This document shows, piece by piece, positions 10,083 through 19,864 of a stretch of DNA of 64,000 nt. The notes beneath the pieces are model-generated. The model saw only the letters and a program-made list of their open reading frames with translations, did no database searches and was not told the origin of the DNA. The DNA comes from Actinomycetes bacterium (lineage in GTDB: Bacteria; Actinomycetota; Acidimicrobiia; Acidimicrobiales; RAAP-2), in assembly GCA_021793515.1 (NCBI GenBank), contig JAJYSP010000006.1, positions 1 through 64,000 of the forward strand, read 5' to 3'. How positions within the stretch are numbered: position 1 is the stretch's first letter; the number at the start of each line of letters is the position of its first letter. Made by a program: the position numbers and the translations under genes.

Positions 10083-11090
10083 TCAACGCCGCAGCTGGTT
10101 GCGAACGGCGTCCGCGAGCACCGTCTGACCCATGGCCGTGGGGTGGAACGAGCCACCCGATTCGAGTGACGCCAGCGTCAGACCGTTGAGGTCGCGCGAC
10201 GTTCCGGTCGCGCAGTTGATCGGCTGGAACCGTACAGGGTTGGCGAGCACGAGGCGACTCGCGTGCGCGCGCAACCGCGCCACGACCGTCGCGGTCTCGC
10301 GGCGCAGCAGCATGTTCACCGCCAGCAACTCGTTGGCCGCGATCGCCGGGAAGGCCGGGTAGAGGCCGGCAGCCGAGGAGAAGCGCAACGGTGCCGGGCC
10401 GACGAGGCACACCGGCGTAGTCGGCGCCCCGATCAAGATTGGGTAGTCCACCACGACCACACGCGCGCCGGATCCGCCGTTGCCCGAGGTGCTCGACGAC
10501 AGCACCGAACGCAGTAGGGCGCCCAACCGGTGCTCGAGCGGCGACTGAGCCGTCTGGTTCGCGTCGGTCACCGACCAAGGGGCGCGCAGGGTGCCGGTGG
10601 ACGGATCGAGCGACGCACCGAGTAACCCGGCGGCCGTCGTGACCGCTCTGGTGCACGCGGTCGTCCCGCTGACGACGCCGTAGTACCGGACCACAGTCGA
10701 TGACGCGGTGAGCGCCCCACCGACGCACGACGTCAAGAGGTTTGAGAAGGAGAGGTCGTTGCCGCCGGCGGTCACCGTCACCAGGGCGGCGTGACCGAGC
10801 GCGGTGCGCGCTCCGCTCACCTGGGCTTGGACTTGACTCGTCGTCGCACCGGCGCAGGCGAGGAAGTCGAAACGCAGACCCGGTTGGCTGCGCGCGATAC
10901 GTGTGGGGAACGACTCGCGAGACCGCTCACAGCCAGCCGCTCCGGCGAGGTATGGTCCGAGACCGGCGCCCGACGAGTACGAGTCGCCCACGGCCACGTA
11001 GGTCCCGCGCGTCGCGGCGCCCACCGACGGTGCGACGCTGGCGACAACCGCGAACATCGCGATCGTCACGCTGCGGGCGAAGCGCACGAC
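10083..11090 (-). CDS. Secreted SGNH/GDSL hydrolase
   Basis: Signal-peptide-like N-terminus (RFARSVTIAMFAVVASVAPSVGAA), VAVGDSYSSGAG, TAGGNDLSF, GSFHPTAMG. Start codon approximate. Confidence 0.85.
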   Translation of the reverse strand, partial: VVRFARSVTIAMFAVVASVAPSVGAATRGTYVAVGDSYSSGAGLGPYLAGAAGCERSRESFPTRIARSQPGLRFDFLACAGATTSQVQAQVSGARTALGHAALVTVTAGGNDLSFSNLLTSCVGGALTASSTVVRYYGVVSGTTACTRAVTTAAGLLGASLDPSTGTLRAPWSVTDANQTAQSPLEHRLGALLRSVLSSSTSGNGGSGARVVVVDYPILIGAPTTPVCLVGPAPLRFSSAAGLYPAFPAIAANELLAVNMLLRRETATVVARLRAHASRLVLANPVRFQPINCATGTSRDLNGLTLASLESGGSFHPTAMGQTVLADAVRNQLRR

Positions 11091-11161
11091 GCCTCCCTTC
11101 GAACGAACCTGGTGGCGTTCCCAGCGTACCGAGCGGGGCCGCGTGACGGTCCCGCACCTCG

Positions 11162-11791
11162 TCAGTGCGCGGCGCCGTCGTCCTGCGGGCCGATCCACTC
11201 CCACATCAGTCGATGCACCGCTTCGGGCTCGATCGAGAAGTGCTCAGATCCTTCGAGCAGTATCCGACCGAGGATGGCGGTGCCCGAGTGAGCGACGTAG
11301 GCGCGCGCGTCCAGGTCGGGGTTCAACCACCCGAGTTGTTGCGCGTCGACGCAGATCGAGACGCGCTCTTCGAGTGCAGCGTCGTGTATCTCGACGAAGC
11401 GAAGGCGGGCCGTGCGGTCGTTGCGAATATCCGCGAGGACCCGCACCAGCTCCCACATCGCCTCGATCGTGCTGCTGGAGGCGATATCAAGGTGATAGGC
11501 GTGAAAGGAATCCACGAAGCGGTCGCGATCACCGCTCGCGATGGCGTCGCGCCACTCGCTCAGGTACTGGTGCCGGCTACTCATCAAGCGCCGGAAGTTC
11601 TCAACCTGCGCCTCGGAGATCAGGAGCTCACGCGAAGAGTAGTGGTAGTAGATCGTCGGGATCCCAACATTGGCCCGCTTCGCGATGTCGACGACCCGAA
11701 TCTCATTGCTCGAACGAGTGGCAAGGAGCTCAATCGTCGAATTAAGAATATGAGTCTTTGTCGTTGAATTGTTTCGTTCAACTCTCGCCAT
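11162..11791 (-). CDS. TetR family transcriptional regulator
   Basis: N-terminal HTH: ILNSTIELLATRSSNEIRVVDIAKRANVGIPTIYYHYSSRELLI. Confidence 0.88.
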   Translation of the reverse strand: MARVERNNSTTKTHILNSTIELLATRSSNEIRVVDIAKRANVGIPTIYYHYSSRELLISEAQVENFRRLMSSRHQYLSEWRDAIASGDRDRFVDSFHAYHLDIASSSTIEAMWELVRVLADIRNDRTARLRFVEIHDAALEERVSICVDAQQLGWLNPDLDARAYVAHSGTAILGRILLEGSEHFSIEPEAVHRLMWEWIGPQDDGAAH

Positions 11792-11977
11792 CGTGCCCCT
11801 TCGAATTACACCATCAGCCTACGGCACCCATTGGTGATTTATTTTCAAACTCCGCACGTCTTGACGCGCTCGTCCACGATATTTCGGCGCAGATACATTA
11901 GCCCTTCGCTCGACTCCACGCGAGCCACTTCGTGATCTCCCGTGACCGTACCGGTCGTCACGGCCATCACACGTTCG

Positions 11978-13585
11978 TTAGAGAGCGCCGTTCTTGCGCA
12001 GCCGCAGCGCCGCCTTATTCACCTTGCCGATGTGGGTCTGGGGCAGTTCGTCCACGACCTCGATGGACCGAGGTACCTTGAACGCGGCCAAGTGGGTCCG
12101 ACAGTGCACGAGCAGTGCGTCAACATTGATATCGGCGCCACGTCGGGGCACGACGAACGCCGCGCCGCTCTCGCCCCACGTCGCGTCGGACACGCCCACG
12201 ACCGCGGCTTCCGCCACGTCCTTGTAGGCGGTGAGGACCCGCTCCACCTCGACGGGGAAGACATTCTCGCCCCCGGAGACGTACATCTCCTTCGTGCGAC
12301 CGACGATGCGGTAGAACCCGTCACCGTCGCGCTCGGCGACGTCACCGGTGTCGAGCCACCCGTCCACCATCACCCTGGCAGTCGCTACCGGGTCACGCCA
12401 GTACCCAGCGAAGACGTTCGGTCCGCGAACCCACAGCTCGCCGCGTCCGGCCCCCTCGACCGTGTCGCCGTTCAGGTCGCGGATGTCGACCTCGACGTAC
12501 CGGTACGGCCGACCCACGGACCCGGGACGGAACGCCGCCTCCTCGGGCGCTAGGCAGCACACGTTCGGCGCCGCCTCGGTGAGCCCGTACCCCTGGACCA
12601 CGGCCACGCCTCGCTCGCGCCACCGGTCGACCAGGGTGCGCGGCATCGCCGCGCCGCCGACGATGACCGTGTGCAGGCTCGTCAGGTCGGCGTCGTCGAA
12701 CCCGGGGTGCTGGGCCAACATGAGGTAGGTGGTGGGCACCCCCATCATGGTCGTGACCCCGTGGTGTCGGATCGCCTCGAGCACGCGCGGCGCGTCAAAG
12801 GAGGACTCGAGCACGACCGTCGCGCCGCGCCACCACGCGAGCAGTGGCTGAACGTTCCATCCGCCGACGTGGTACTGCGGCAGCACCTGGAGCACGACGT
12901 CGTCGCCGGTCATGGGTATCGCCGCATCGAGCGACCGGTTCGTCCAGTAGCAGTTCGCGTGGGTCAACAACGCGCCCTTGGGCGTGCCGGTCGTGCCCGA
13001 GGTCGCGATGAGCAACAACCCGTCTTGTTCGTCGATTGACGGGAGGTCGCCCCGAGCGTCCGGGGCGACCAGTTCATCGTCGAGCGATTCGAGGTGCACG
13101 ATCAGGCGACGTGCGATCGCGGGATCGGTGGTGACGCGCGGCCACTGCGTCGCGGAAACCACGATCAGTGAGGGGTCGAAGAGTTCAACCTGGAGTCGTA
13201 GTTCGTCGGGGGCGAGGCGCCAGTTGAGCGGCGCGAGGATGAGTCCGGCCTTCGCGCACGCGAAGAGCAGCACGACGTGCTCGGGGTGGTTCTCGGTGAC
13301 GCTCGCCACGCGCGCGCCACGATCGAGCCCGCGCGCGAGCAGGGCCAGGGCGAGTCGCGTGGAACGATGATCGAGTTCTCGGTAGGTGACGGTGCGATCA
13401 TGGAAGGTGATGGCGACGTGCTCGGGGTCGCCCGCGCCACCTGCACCGATCCAACCGCCGACGAGCCGGCCGTCGTCCGCCGCCGTTGTCCGGCCCAGCC
13501 GCTCTATGGGCGCGCGCGACGCCACGTCACCGCGGGCTGCCCCGTGGCCGAGCTCAGTCGGCACGCTCGGCGACCTTCGGTGCAC
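11978..13585 (-). CDS. AMP-dependent synthetase/acyl-CoA ligase (substrate unassigned)
   Basis: LLIATSGTTGTPKGALLTHAN, VQGYGLTEAAPNV, GELWVRGPNVFAGYW, GWLDTGDVAERDGDGFYRIVGRTKEMYVSGGENVFPVEVE. True start may lie inside the called ORF because it overlaps the upstream TetR gene by 32 nt. Confidence 0.92.
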   Translation of the reverse strand: MHRRSPSVPTELGHGAARGDVASRAPIERLGRTTAADDGRLVGGWIGAGGAGDPEHVAITFHDRTVTYRELDHRSTRLALALLARGLDRGARVASVTENHPEHVVLLFACAKAGLILAPLNWRLAPDELRLQVELFDPSLIVVSATQWPRVTTDPAIARRLIVHLESLDDELVAPDARGDLPSIDEQDGLLLIATSGTTGTPKGALLTHANCYWTNRSLDAAIPMTGDDVVLQVLPQYHVGGWNVQPLLAWWRGATVVLESSFDAPRVLEAIRHHGVTTMMGVPTTYLMLAQHPGFDDADLTSLHTVIVGGAAMPRTLVDRWRERGVAVVQGYGLTEAAPNVCCLAPEEAAFRPGSVGRPYRYVEVDIRDLNGDTVEGAGRGELWVRGPNVFAGYWRDPVATARVMVDGWLDTGDVAERDGDGFYRIVGRTKEMYVSGGENVFPVEVERVLTAYKDVAEAAVVGVSDATWGESGAAFVVPRRGADINVDALLVHCRTHLAAFKVPRSIEVVDELPQTHIGKVNKAALRLRKNGAL

Positions 13586-14276
13586 GAGCCCCGATGCCCG
13601 ACGACTCGGCGACCGCGTGGCCCCCCAACATGCGCGCGATGATGGTCACCATCTCGTTGAAGACTTCGGGCGGGACCTCGTGCGCCTCGTTCCAGAGGAT
13701 CCAGCGCATCCCGATTGCCTCACCGACGGCGATCAACGACCACGCCAACACCATGGGGTCCCCCGCGGCGATCTCGCCGGCGTCCATCGCCTCATTGAGG
13801 GGCGGGATGTAGTTCTCGATAATGGTCTCGTAGTGGTGACGCAGTGCCTGGGGCGACACGAACTCGGCCTGACGGATCACTCGGTAGAGCGCGGGGTGTT
13901 CGGCCGTGAAACGGAAGAATCCCGCAAAGCCCAGACGCTCGGCCTCCAACCGGGTCGTCGCACCACGGGCCGCTTCGGACATCGCGTGGCGCACCCGCTG
14001 GTTCAAGTCCGCGACGACCTCGTCGAAGATCTCCCGCTTGCCCGAGAAGTAGAGGTAGAACGTGCCCTGGGCGACGCCGGCGAGCTCGGTGATCTTCACG
14101 ATCGACGCGTCGTGGTAACCCACGGCGCCGAAGACCTCCTCAGCCGCTTCGAGCAGGGCGCGACGCGTGCGCTGCCCCTTGCCCTTGAGCTCACCGCGGG
14201 CCGGTCGAGGAGCCGCCGTCGTCGCCTTATCCGGCGGGCCGACGGCCCCAGCGGGCGCGCGTCGCCGCTCAGCCAC
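13554..14276 (-). CDS. TetR family transcriptional regulator
   Basis: GKGQRTRRALLEAAEEVFGAVGYHDASIVKITELAGVAQGTFYLYFSGKREIFDEVV. Confidence 0.9.
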   Translation of the reverse strand: MAERRRAPAGAVGPPDKATTAAPRPARGELKGKGQRTRRALLEAAEEVFGAVGYHDASIVKITELAGVAQGTFYLYFSGKREIFDEVVADLNQRVRHAMSEAARGATTRLEAERLGFAGFFRFTAEHPALYRVIRQAEFVSPQALRHHYETIIENYIPPLNEAMDAGEIAAGDPMVLAWSLIAVGEAIGMRWILWNEAHEVPPEVFNEMVTIIARMLGGHAVAESSGIGARAPKVAERAD

Positions 14277-14362
14277 GCGCGAACCACCCCGTCGTGCGCG
14301 AAGCGCCTCGATTGGTCACGAGCATGACACTACCGAACGCGCGACCCGTCGAGTCGTGCGAC

Positions 14363-14998
14363 TCAGCCCAAGTCGATGTGCAGCTCCGGCTCGGTCGCGG
14401 CGCGCACCTGTTCGACGGTCACCCCGGGCGCGAGCTCGCGTAGGACGAGGCCATCGGGTTCGACGTCGATCACGCAGAGGTCGGTAATGATGCGCTGGAC
14501 ACACGTGCGCCCGGTCAGCGGCAGGGTGCATTCGTTGACGATCTTGAACGCACCGTCCTTGGCTGCGTGCTCCATCATGACGATGACACGCTTGGCTCCG
14601 TGGACGAGGTCCATCGCACCGCCCATGCCCTTGACCATCTTGCCGGGGATCATCCAGTTGGCGAGGTCGCCCCTCGCCGACACTTGCATGGCGCCGAGCA
14701 CCGCCACGTCGACGTGACCCCCTCGGATCATGGCGAAGGACGCCGCCGAGTCGAAGAACGACGAGCCGGGCAGCACCGTCACGGTCTCCTTGCCCGCGTT
14801 GATCAAGTCCGCGTCCACCGCGTCCTCGCTCGGGTACGGCCCGACCCCGAGGATGCCGTTCTCGGCGTGCAGCACGACGTGCACGCCCGATTCGACGTAG
14901 TTGGGCACGAGGGTCGGCAACCCGATCCCTAAGTTGACGTACTGGCCGTCAACCAACTCCTTGGCCACACGCGCGGCCAGCTCCTCACGGGTCCTCAT
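14363..14998 (-). CDS. scoB: 3-oxoacid CoA-transferase subunit B
   Basis: [38 protein letters not shown]-like [44 protein letters not shown]. Confidence 0.94.
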   Translation of the reverse strand: MRTREELAARVAKELVDGQYVNLGIGLPTLVPNYVESGVHVVLHAENGILGVGPYPSEDAVDADLINAGKETVTVLPGSSFFDSAASFAMIRGGHVDVAVLGAMQVSARGDLANWMIPGKMVKGMGGAMDLVHGAKRVIVMMEHAAKDGAFKIVNECTLPLTGRTCVQRIITDLCVIDVEPDGLVLRELAPGVTVEQVRAATEPELHIDLG

Positions 14999-15744
14999 GA
15001 TCGCACCGTCCTCTTCTCGATGAGCTTCTCGACACCCGGCGCGTGGACGACGCGCTGGACGAAGATCCCTGGGGTGTGCACACGCGCCGGGTCGAGCTCG
15101 CCCGGCTCCACCACCTCCTCGACCTCGGCGATGGTGATGCGCCCCGCGGCCGCACAGAGCGGATTGAAGTTGGCCGCGCTCTCGTGGTACACGAGATTGC
15201 CGTGAGCGTCGCCGTACCGGGCGTGAACCAAGGCGAAGTCGGTCCTGATCGCCCGCTCGAGCACGTAGGCGACACCGTCGAACTCGCGGACCTCCTTGGG
15301 CGGCGACGCGATCGCGATACCACCGGCGCCGTCGTAGCGCCAGGGCAGACCGCCCTCGGCGACCTGGGTGCCGACGCCGGCCGGGGTGTAGAAGGCGGGG
15401 ATGCCCGCTCCCCCGGCGCGCAACCGCTCGGCCAGTGTGCCCTGGGGCACGAGCTCGACCTCGAGTTCACCGCTAAGGAACTGACGCTCGAACTCCTTAT
15501 TCTCGCCCACGTAGGAACCGGTCGTGCGCGCGATGCGCTTGGCCCCGAGCAGCACCCCGAGGCCCGCCGCGTCGACCCCGCAGTTGTTGGACACGGTCAC
15601 CAGGTCGGTGCTGCCGAGTTGGTAGAGCGCGTCGATCAGGGTGGTCGGAATTCCACACAGTCCGAACCCCCCGACCGCGATCGAGGCCCCGTCGGGGATG
15701 TCGGCCACCGCGAGCGCGGCCGAACTGACGAGTTTGTTCATCAT
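14995..15744 (-). CDS. scoA: 3-oxoacid CoA-transferase subunit A
   Basis: [60 protein letters not shown] overlap with subunit B. ORF opens at 15759; start at MMNKLVSS is approximate. Confidence 0.94.
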   Translation of the reverse strand: MMNKLVSSAALAVADIPDGASIAVGGFGLCGIPTTLIDALYQLGSTDLVTVSNNCGVDAAGLGVLLGAKRIARTTGSYVGENKEFERQFLSGELEVELVPQGTLAERLRAGGAGIPAFYTPAGVGTQVAEGGLPWRYDGAGGIAIASPPKEVREFDGVAYVLERAIRTDFALVHARYGDAHGNLVYHESAANFNPLCAAAGRITIAEVEEVVEPGELDPARVHTPGIFVQRVVHAPGVEKLIEKRTVRS

Positions 15745-15786
15745 CTCCTCCTTCAACACTTCACAAGAAACGCGACGCGACCGGCA

Positions 15787-17016
15787 TCAGTCCACCAGGG
15801 ATGCGTAGACCAACTGCTGGATCTCTCGGCGGACCGGGTATATCCAGCTCGGCAGAAGTTGAGTGTAGAACCCGACGGTGAGCTCCTCCGTCGGGTCGAC
15901 CCAGAAGTACGTTGACGCCGCACCGCCCCACGCGAACGTGCCGACCGACGTCAGGCTCTTGTTGCGCGGCTGGTCCGCGACCACCGACATGCCGAGTCCG
16001 AAGCCCACGCCGGTCTGGCCGACTTCGCTGAAGGAGTCACGCGCGAAGGTGACCAGATCGCGTCCCTCGGGCAAGTGGTTCTGGGTCATCAGGTCGACGG
16101 TGCGACTTGAGAGCAGGCGTACGCCGTCGAGTTCGCCCGCGCCGAGAAGCATGGACATGAACCGCTGGTAGTCGTGCGCGGTGGAGACCAGCCCACCGCC
16201 GCCGGCGAGCAGCTTCGGTTTGCGGGTCGCCGCACCAGCGAGTTCGGGCACCAGCACGCTGGCACCGTTGGCGTAGGCGTAGAGCTGCGCGAGCCGGTCT
16301 ACTTTCTCCTCGGGGCAGAACCAGTCGGTGTCGTGCATCGCCAAGGGTGTCAGGATGCGGCGCTCAACGAAGTCATCGAGTGACTCACCACTCCAGATCT
16401 CGATCAGCCGACCGAGAACGTCCGTGGCGACTGAGTAGTTCCACGCGCTGCCGGGTTGGAACAGCAGGGGGGTCGAACACCAGTCGTGGACCGCGTCGAC
16501 GAGCGAGACGTCCTCGGGGTACGCGAGGTCGTAGCCCAACGACCGATAGATCTCGTCGATCGGTGTCAAACGTTGGAAGCCGTAGGTCAGTCCGCTCGTG
16601 TGCGACAAGAGATGGTGGACCCGCACGGGCTCGGTCGCCGCGACCGTCACCGGCGAACTGGCCGGTCCACTCACGTAGACGCGCGGCGCACGCAGCTCGT
16701 CGATCCACTTGCCCACCGGATCGTTGAGGTCGAAGTGGCCCTCCTCGTAGAGCATCATCGCCGCGACCGCGGTGATCGGCTTGGTCATCGAGTAGAGACG
16801 CCAGATCGTGTCGTCGGTGACCGGCAGGGACCGCTCGCGGTCACGGTGCCCTCCGCGACCGACCCAGGCGAGTGCACCGCCTCGCGCGACGGTCATCAAC
16901 CAGCCGCTGAAGTGGCCGCGCTCCACGTAGCGTTCGAGGTGCGTTCGAATCCGGTCCAACCGCGCGGCATCGAGTCCGACCTCGTGGGGTTCTCGATGGA
17001 TCTCGAGTTCCTTCAT
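15787..17016 (-). CDS. Serine hydrolase, class C beta-lactamase/EstB-like
   Basis: SxxK motif in TIWRLYSMTKPITAVAAMMLYEEG, VHHLLSHTSGLTYG, GWLMTVARGG. ORF opens at 17085; start at MKELEIHREPHEVG inferred. Confidence 0.85.
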   Translation of the reverse strand: MKELEIHREPHEVGLDAARLDRIRTHLERYVERGHFSGWLMTVARGGALAWVGRGGHRDRERSLPVTDDTIWRLYSMTKPITAVAAMMLYEEGHFDLNDPVGKWIDELRAPRVYVSGPASSPVTVAATEPVRVHHLLSHTSGLTYGFQRLTPIDEIYRSLGYDLAYPEDVSLVDAVHDWCSTPLLFQPGSAWNYSVATDVLGRLIEIWSGESLDDFVERRILTPLAMHDTDWFCPEEKVDRLAQLYAYANGASVLVPELAGAATRKPKLLAGGGGLVSTAHDYQRFMSMLLGAGELDGVRLLSSRTVDLMTQNHLPEGRDLVTFARDSFSEVGQTGVGFGLGMSVVADQPRNKSLTSVGTFAWGGAASTYFWVDPTEELTVGFYTQLLPSWIYPVRREIQQLVYASLVD

Positions 17017-17068
17017 CGCTGCATCCCTCCCGACGAACCGACTGCGCGTCGACCCACTCACAACGTAC

Positions 17069-17121
17069 CTCATTTTATGAGACATGATTCACTTGACATT
17101 TCTACGTCGCTCTGCTTAACT
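17069..17121 (+). promoter_or_regulatory. Putative promoter (TTGACA-17 nt-TTAACT) with adjacent CTCAT-TTT-ATGAG palindrome
   Basis: TTGACA at 17093-17098, 17-nt spacer, TTAACT at 17116-17121; palindrome at 17069-17081, in the gap between divergent serine hydrolase and ABC binding-protein genes. Confidence 0.5.
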
Positions 17122-17167
17122 CAAGTTCACGCGCGTCGTGGGGAAGCGTGATGTCTGGGAGGGATTC

Positions 17168-18382
17168 ATGAGAAGGAACTTACGGATGACCGTGGTGCCG
17201 CTTGCGGTGGCCACCATGGCCTTGAGCGTGTCGCTCGGCACGGTCCAGTCGTCGGGTGCGGCGTCGAAGAACGCGGCACCGGTGAAGGTGGGCATCGTCA
17301 CTGAGGAGAGCGGGATCTTCTCGGCCTACGCCACCGAGTGGTTGCAGGGCGTGAAGATTGGCTTCCAGTACGCGACCAACGGCACCAACAAGGTCGACGG
17401 ACACAAGATCCAGTTGTCGACCGAGGACTCGGCCGACAACCCGACCACCGCGGCCGCCGACTTCAAGAGCTACGTCGGTGCCGGCTACAAGATCATTGGC
17501 GGCACCGTCGACTCGAGCATCGCCACTGAGCTCGCGCCACTCGCCCAGCAGAACAAGGTGCTCTATATCTCGGGTGCGGCCGCGGCCGACCAGGTGACCG
17601 GCGCCAACCGCTACACGTTCCGCTCCGGTCGTCAGACCTACCAGGACGTCCAGACCGCCAAGTCCTACATCAAGGCCCTCGGCACCGGTAAGACGGTGCT
17701 CGTCCTCGGTCAGGACTTCGCCTTCGGTCAGTCCTACGTCACCGACGCGACCCAGGCCTTCGGTTCGCTCGGCGACACCGTCAAGCAGCTGCTCGTGCCG
17801 CTGACGACGACGGACTTCACACCAACGGCGCTGCAGGTCCAGGCCATGCACCCCGACATCGTCTTCCTGGCGTGGGCCGGGGCGACCGGGGCGCCGTTGG
17901 CCCAGGCCCTCGACCAGCAGGGGATCTTCGCGAGTTCCAAGGTTGTTACTGGACTGGCCAACACTGCGACCTACCAGTTCTACGGTACGGCGGGCCTGAA
18001 GTTCTACTACCTCTCGCTCTACAACTGGGAGTCGCCGCACAACAAGGTCAACACCTACCTCATCAAGGCGATGCTGCGCGAGTACAAGCAGTACCCGGAC
18101 CTCTTCACCGCTGACGGCTTCGTCTGGGCGCAGATGGTCGTACGCGCGATCCAGACCGGACAGGGCACGAACGTCATGAAGATGATTAAGGGACTCGAGG
18201 GATGGAAGTTCATGGCGCCCAAGGGCATGCAGCAGATCCGCGCCTCGGACCACGCGATGCTCCAGCCGATGTTCCAGGTCCAACTGGTCTCCACGGTGAC
18301 CGGCGTCTACAAGCCCGTCACACTTGCGACGTTGTCTGCGGCACAGACCGCCCCGCCCGTCGTGGCCCACTTCGGTAACTAA
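17168..18382 (+). CDS. ABC transporter substrate-binding protein, branched-chain amino acid (Liv/Peripla_BP_6) type
   Basis: Signal peptide (MRRNLRMTVVPLAVATMALSVSLGTVQSSGAAS) then VKVGIVTEESGIFSAYATEWLQGVKIGFQYA; followed by a full Liv-type ABC set. Confidence 0.92.
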   Translation: MRRNLRMTVVPLAVATMALSVSLGTVQSSGAASKNAAPVKVGIVTEESGIFSAYATEWLQGVKIGFQYATNGTNKVDGHKIQLSTEDSADNPTTAAADFKSYVGAGYKIIGGTVDSSIATELAPLAQQNKVLYISGAAAADQVTGANRYTFRSGRQTYQDVQTAKSYIKALGTGKTVLVLGQDFAFGQSYVTDATQAFGSLGDTVKQLLVPLTTTDFTPTALQVQAMHPDIVFLAWAGATGAPLAQALDQQGIFASSKVVTGLANTATYQFYGTAGLKFYYLSLYNWESPHNKVNTYLIKAMLREYKQYPDLFTADGFVWAQMVVRAIQTGQGTNVMKMIKGLEGWKFMAPKGMQQIRASDHAMLQPMFQVQLVSTVTGVYKPVTLATLSAAQTAPPVVAHFGN

Positions 18383-18398
18383 GTAGTCCACGCGTTCC

Positions 18399-19169
18399 AT
18401 GGATTCCGTCGTCGAACCCCAGTCCCTCGCCCTTCGGGTGACGGGACTGGGGTTCCGCGTCGGTGGCGCCACAATCCTCAGTGACATCGACCTCGCGGTA
18501 CCGACCGGCTCCTTCCTCGGGATCATCGGCCCCAACGGCGCCGGTAAGACGACCCTGCTCAACATGCTGAGCGGATTGCTCGTGCCCACCACGGGGTCCA
18601 TCACCCTCGAGGGACGAGACGTCGCCGGCATCGCGCCCTCGGGACGCGCCGGACTCGGTCTGGGGCGCACGTTCCAGACCTCGAGCCTCTTTAACGCACT
18701 GAGCGTGTTCGAAAACGCTCGACTTTCGGCCCAGGCCCGCCTTGGGGGCAGCGCCCGATTCTGGCGACGCCCGAAACTGAGTGACGAGGCGAGCCGGGTC
18801 GCCACCGAGGTGCTCGCCGACGTCGGGCTCTCACCCGTGGCCGACCGACCGACCGGTTCGCTCTCCCACGGAGACAAGCGCAAGCTCGAGCTCGCTATCT
18901 TGCTCGCCGCCCAGGCTCGCGTCCTGCTGCTCGACGAGCCCATGGCGGGGGTGAACACCGAGGACGTGCCGCTGCTCATGGAACTCATCGGGCGACTCCA
19001 CGGCGAGGGGCGAACCGTCTTGATGGTCGAACACCACATGGCCGTGGTTGTCGGCCTCGCCGACACGATCGCCGTGCTCGACTCGGGTCGCGTCCTCGCG
19101 ACGGGCGACCCCGAGAGCGTGGTCGCCAACGACGACGTCCAACGCGCCTACTTGGGACAGCCGCTATGA
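18399..19169 (+). CDS. livG: Liv-type ABC transporter ATP-binding protein (LivG)
   Basis: GIIGPNGAGKTTLLNMLSGLL, LSHGDKRKLELAILLAAQARVLLLDEPMAGVN. Confidence 0.93.
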   Translation: MDSVVEPQSLALRVTGLGFRVGGATILSDIDLAVPTGSFLGIIGPNGAGKTTLLNMLSGLLVPTTGSITLEGRDVAGIAPSGRAGLGLGRTFQTSSLFNALSVFENARLSAQARLGGSARFWRRPKLSDEASRVATEVLADVGLSPVADRPTGSLSHGDKRKLELAILLAAQARVLLLDEPMAGVNTEDVPLLMELIGRLHGEGRTVLMVEHHMAVVVGLADTIAVLDSGRVLATGDPESVVANDDVQRAYLGQPL

Positions 19170-19864
19170 CCAACGCGCTCGAGGTCGCCGACCTCCACGT
19201 CACCATCGCGGGGTCCCACGTACTCCAGGGCGTTTCGATCCAAGTACCCGTGGGTGGCGTGACGGCGCTACTCGGTCGCAACGGCGTCGGTAAGACGACC
19301 ACCCTGCGGGCCCTGCTAGGGCTCGTGCCGAGCACCGGCGCGATCTCGGTGCTCGACACCGACGTGCGCGGTTGGTCGACGCACCGAATCGTCCGCCTCG
19401 GCGTGGGCTACGTCCCCGAGGACCGCGACGTCTTCGCCGGTCTCACGGTCGCCGAGAACCTCCGGCTCGCCGAACGGGTCGACGAGCCGCGCTACGACGA
19501 CGTCTACGCAATCTTCCCCGAGTTGCGCGAGCGCACTCGCCAGCGCGCGGGCACCCTCTCCGGCGGCCAGCAGCAGATGGTCTCGATCGCGCGGGCGCTA
19601 CTCAACGGGTGGCCGTTGCTCTTGGTCGACGAACCGTCCAAGGGACTCGCCCCGCGCCTCGTAAGCGAACTCGCCGACGTACTGGAGCGAGTCGCGACGC
19701 TCGCCACCGTGCTACTCGTCGAGCAGAACCTCGCGGTCGTACGGCGACTGGCCCAGCGCGTCGTCGTGCTCGACCACGGCGAAGTGGTGCACACCGGCGA
19801 CGCGCACGAGCTGGACGACCCCGATCTAGCCAAGCGGTTCCTCGGGGTGACGGGAGTCCGATGA
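19166..19864 (+). CDS. livF: Liv-type ABC transporter ATP-binding protein (LivF)
   Basis: ALLGRNGVGKTTTLRALLGL, LSGGQQQMVSIARALLNGWPLLLVDEPSKGLAP; ATGA overlap with livG. Confidence 0.93.
   Translation: MTNALEVADLHVTIAGSHVLQGVSIQVPVGGVTALLGRNGVGKTTTLRALLGLVPSTGAISVLDTDVRGWSTHRIVRLGVGYVPEDRDVFAGLTVAENLRLAERVDEPRYDDVYAIFPELRERTRQRAGTLSGGQQQMVSIARALLNGWPLLLVDEPSKGLAPRLVSELADVLERVATLATVLLVEQNLAVVRRLAQRVVVLDHGEVVHTGDAHELDDPDLAKRFLGVTGVR

Noticed and set aside
17180-19129. 649-aa minus-strand ORF opposite the ABC binding-protein/livG genes
   Set aside because: Antisense shadow ORF from high-GC codon bias; no family-like motifs, while the plus strand carries convincing ABC transporter genes.
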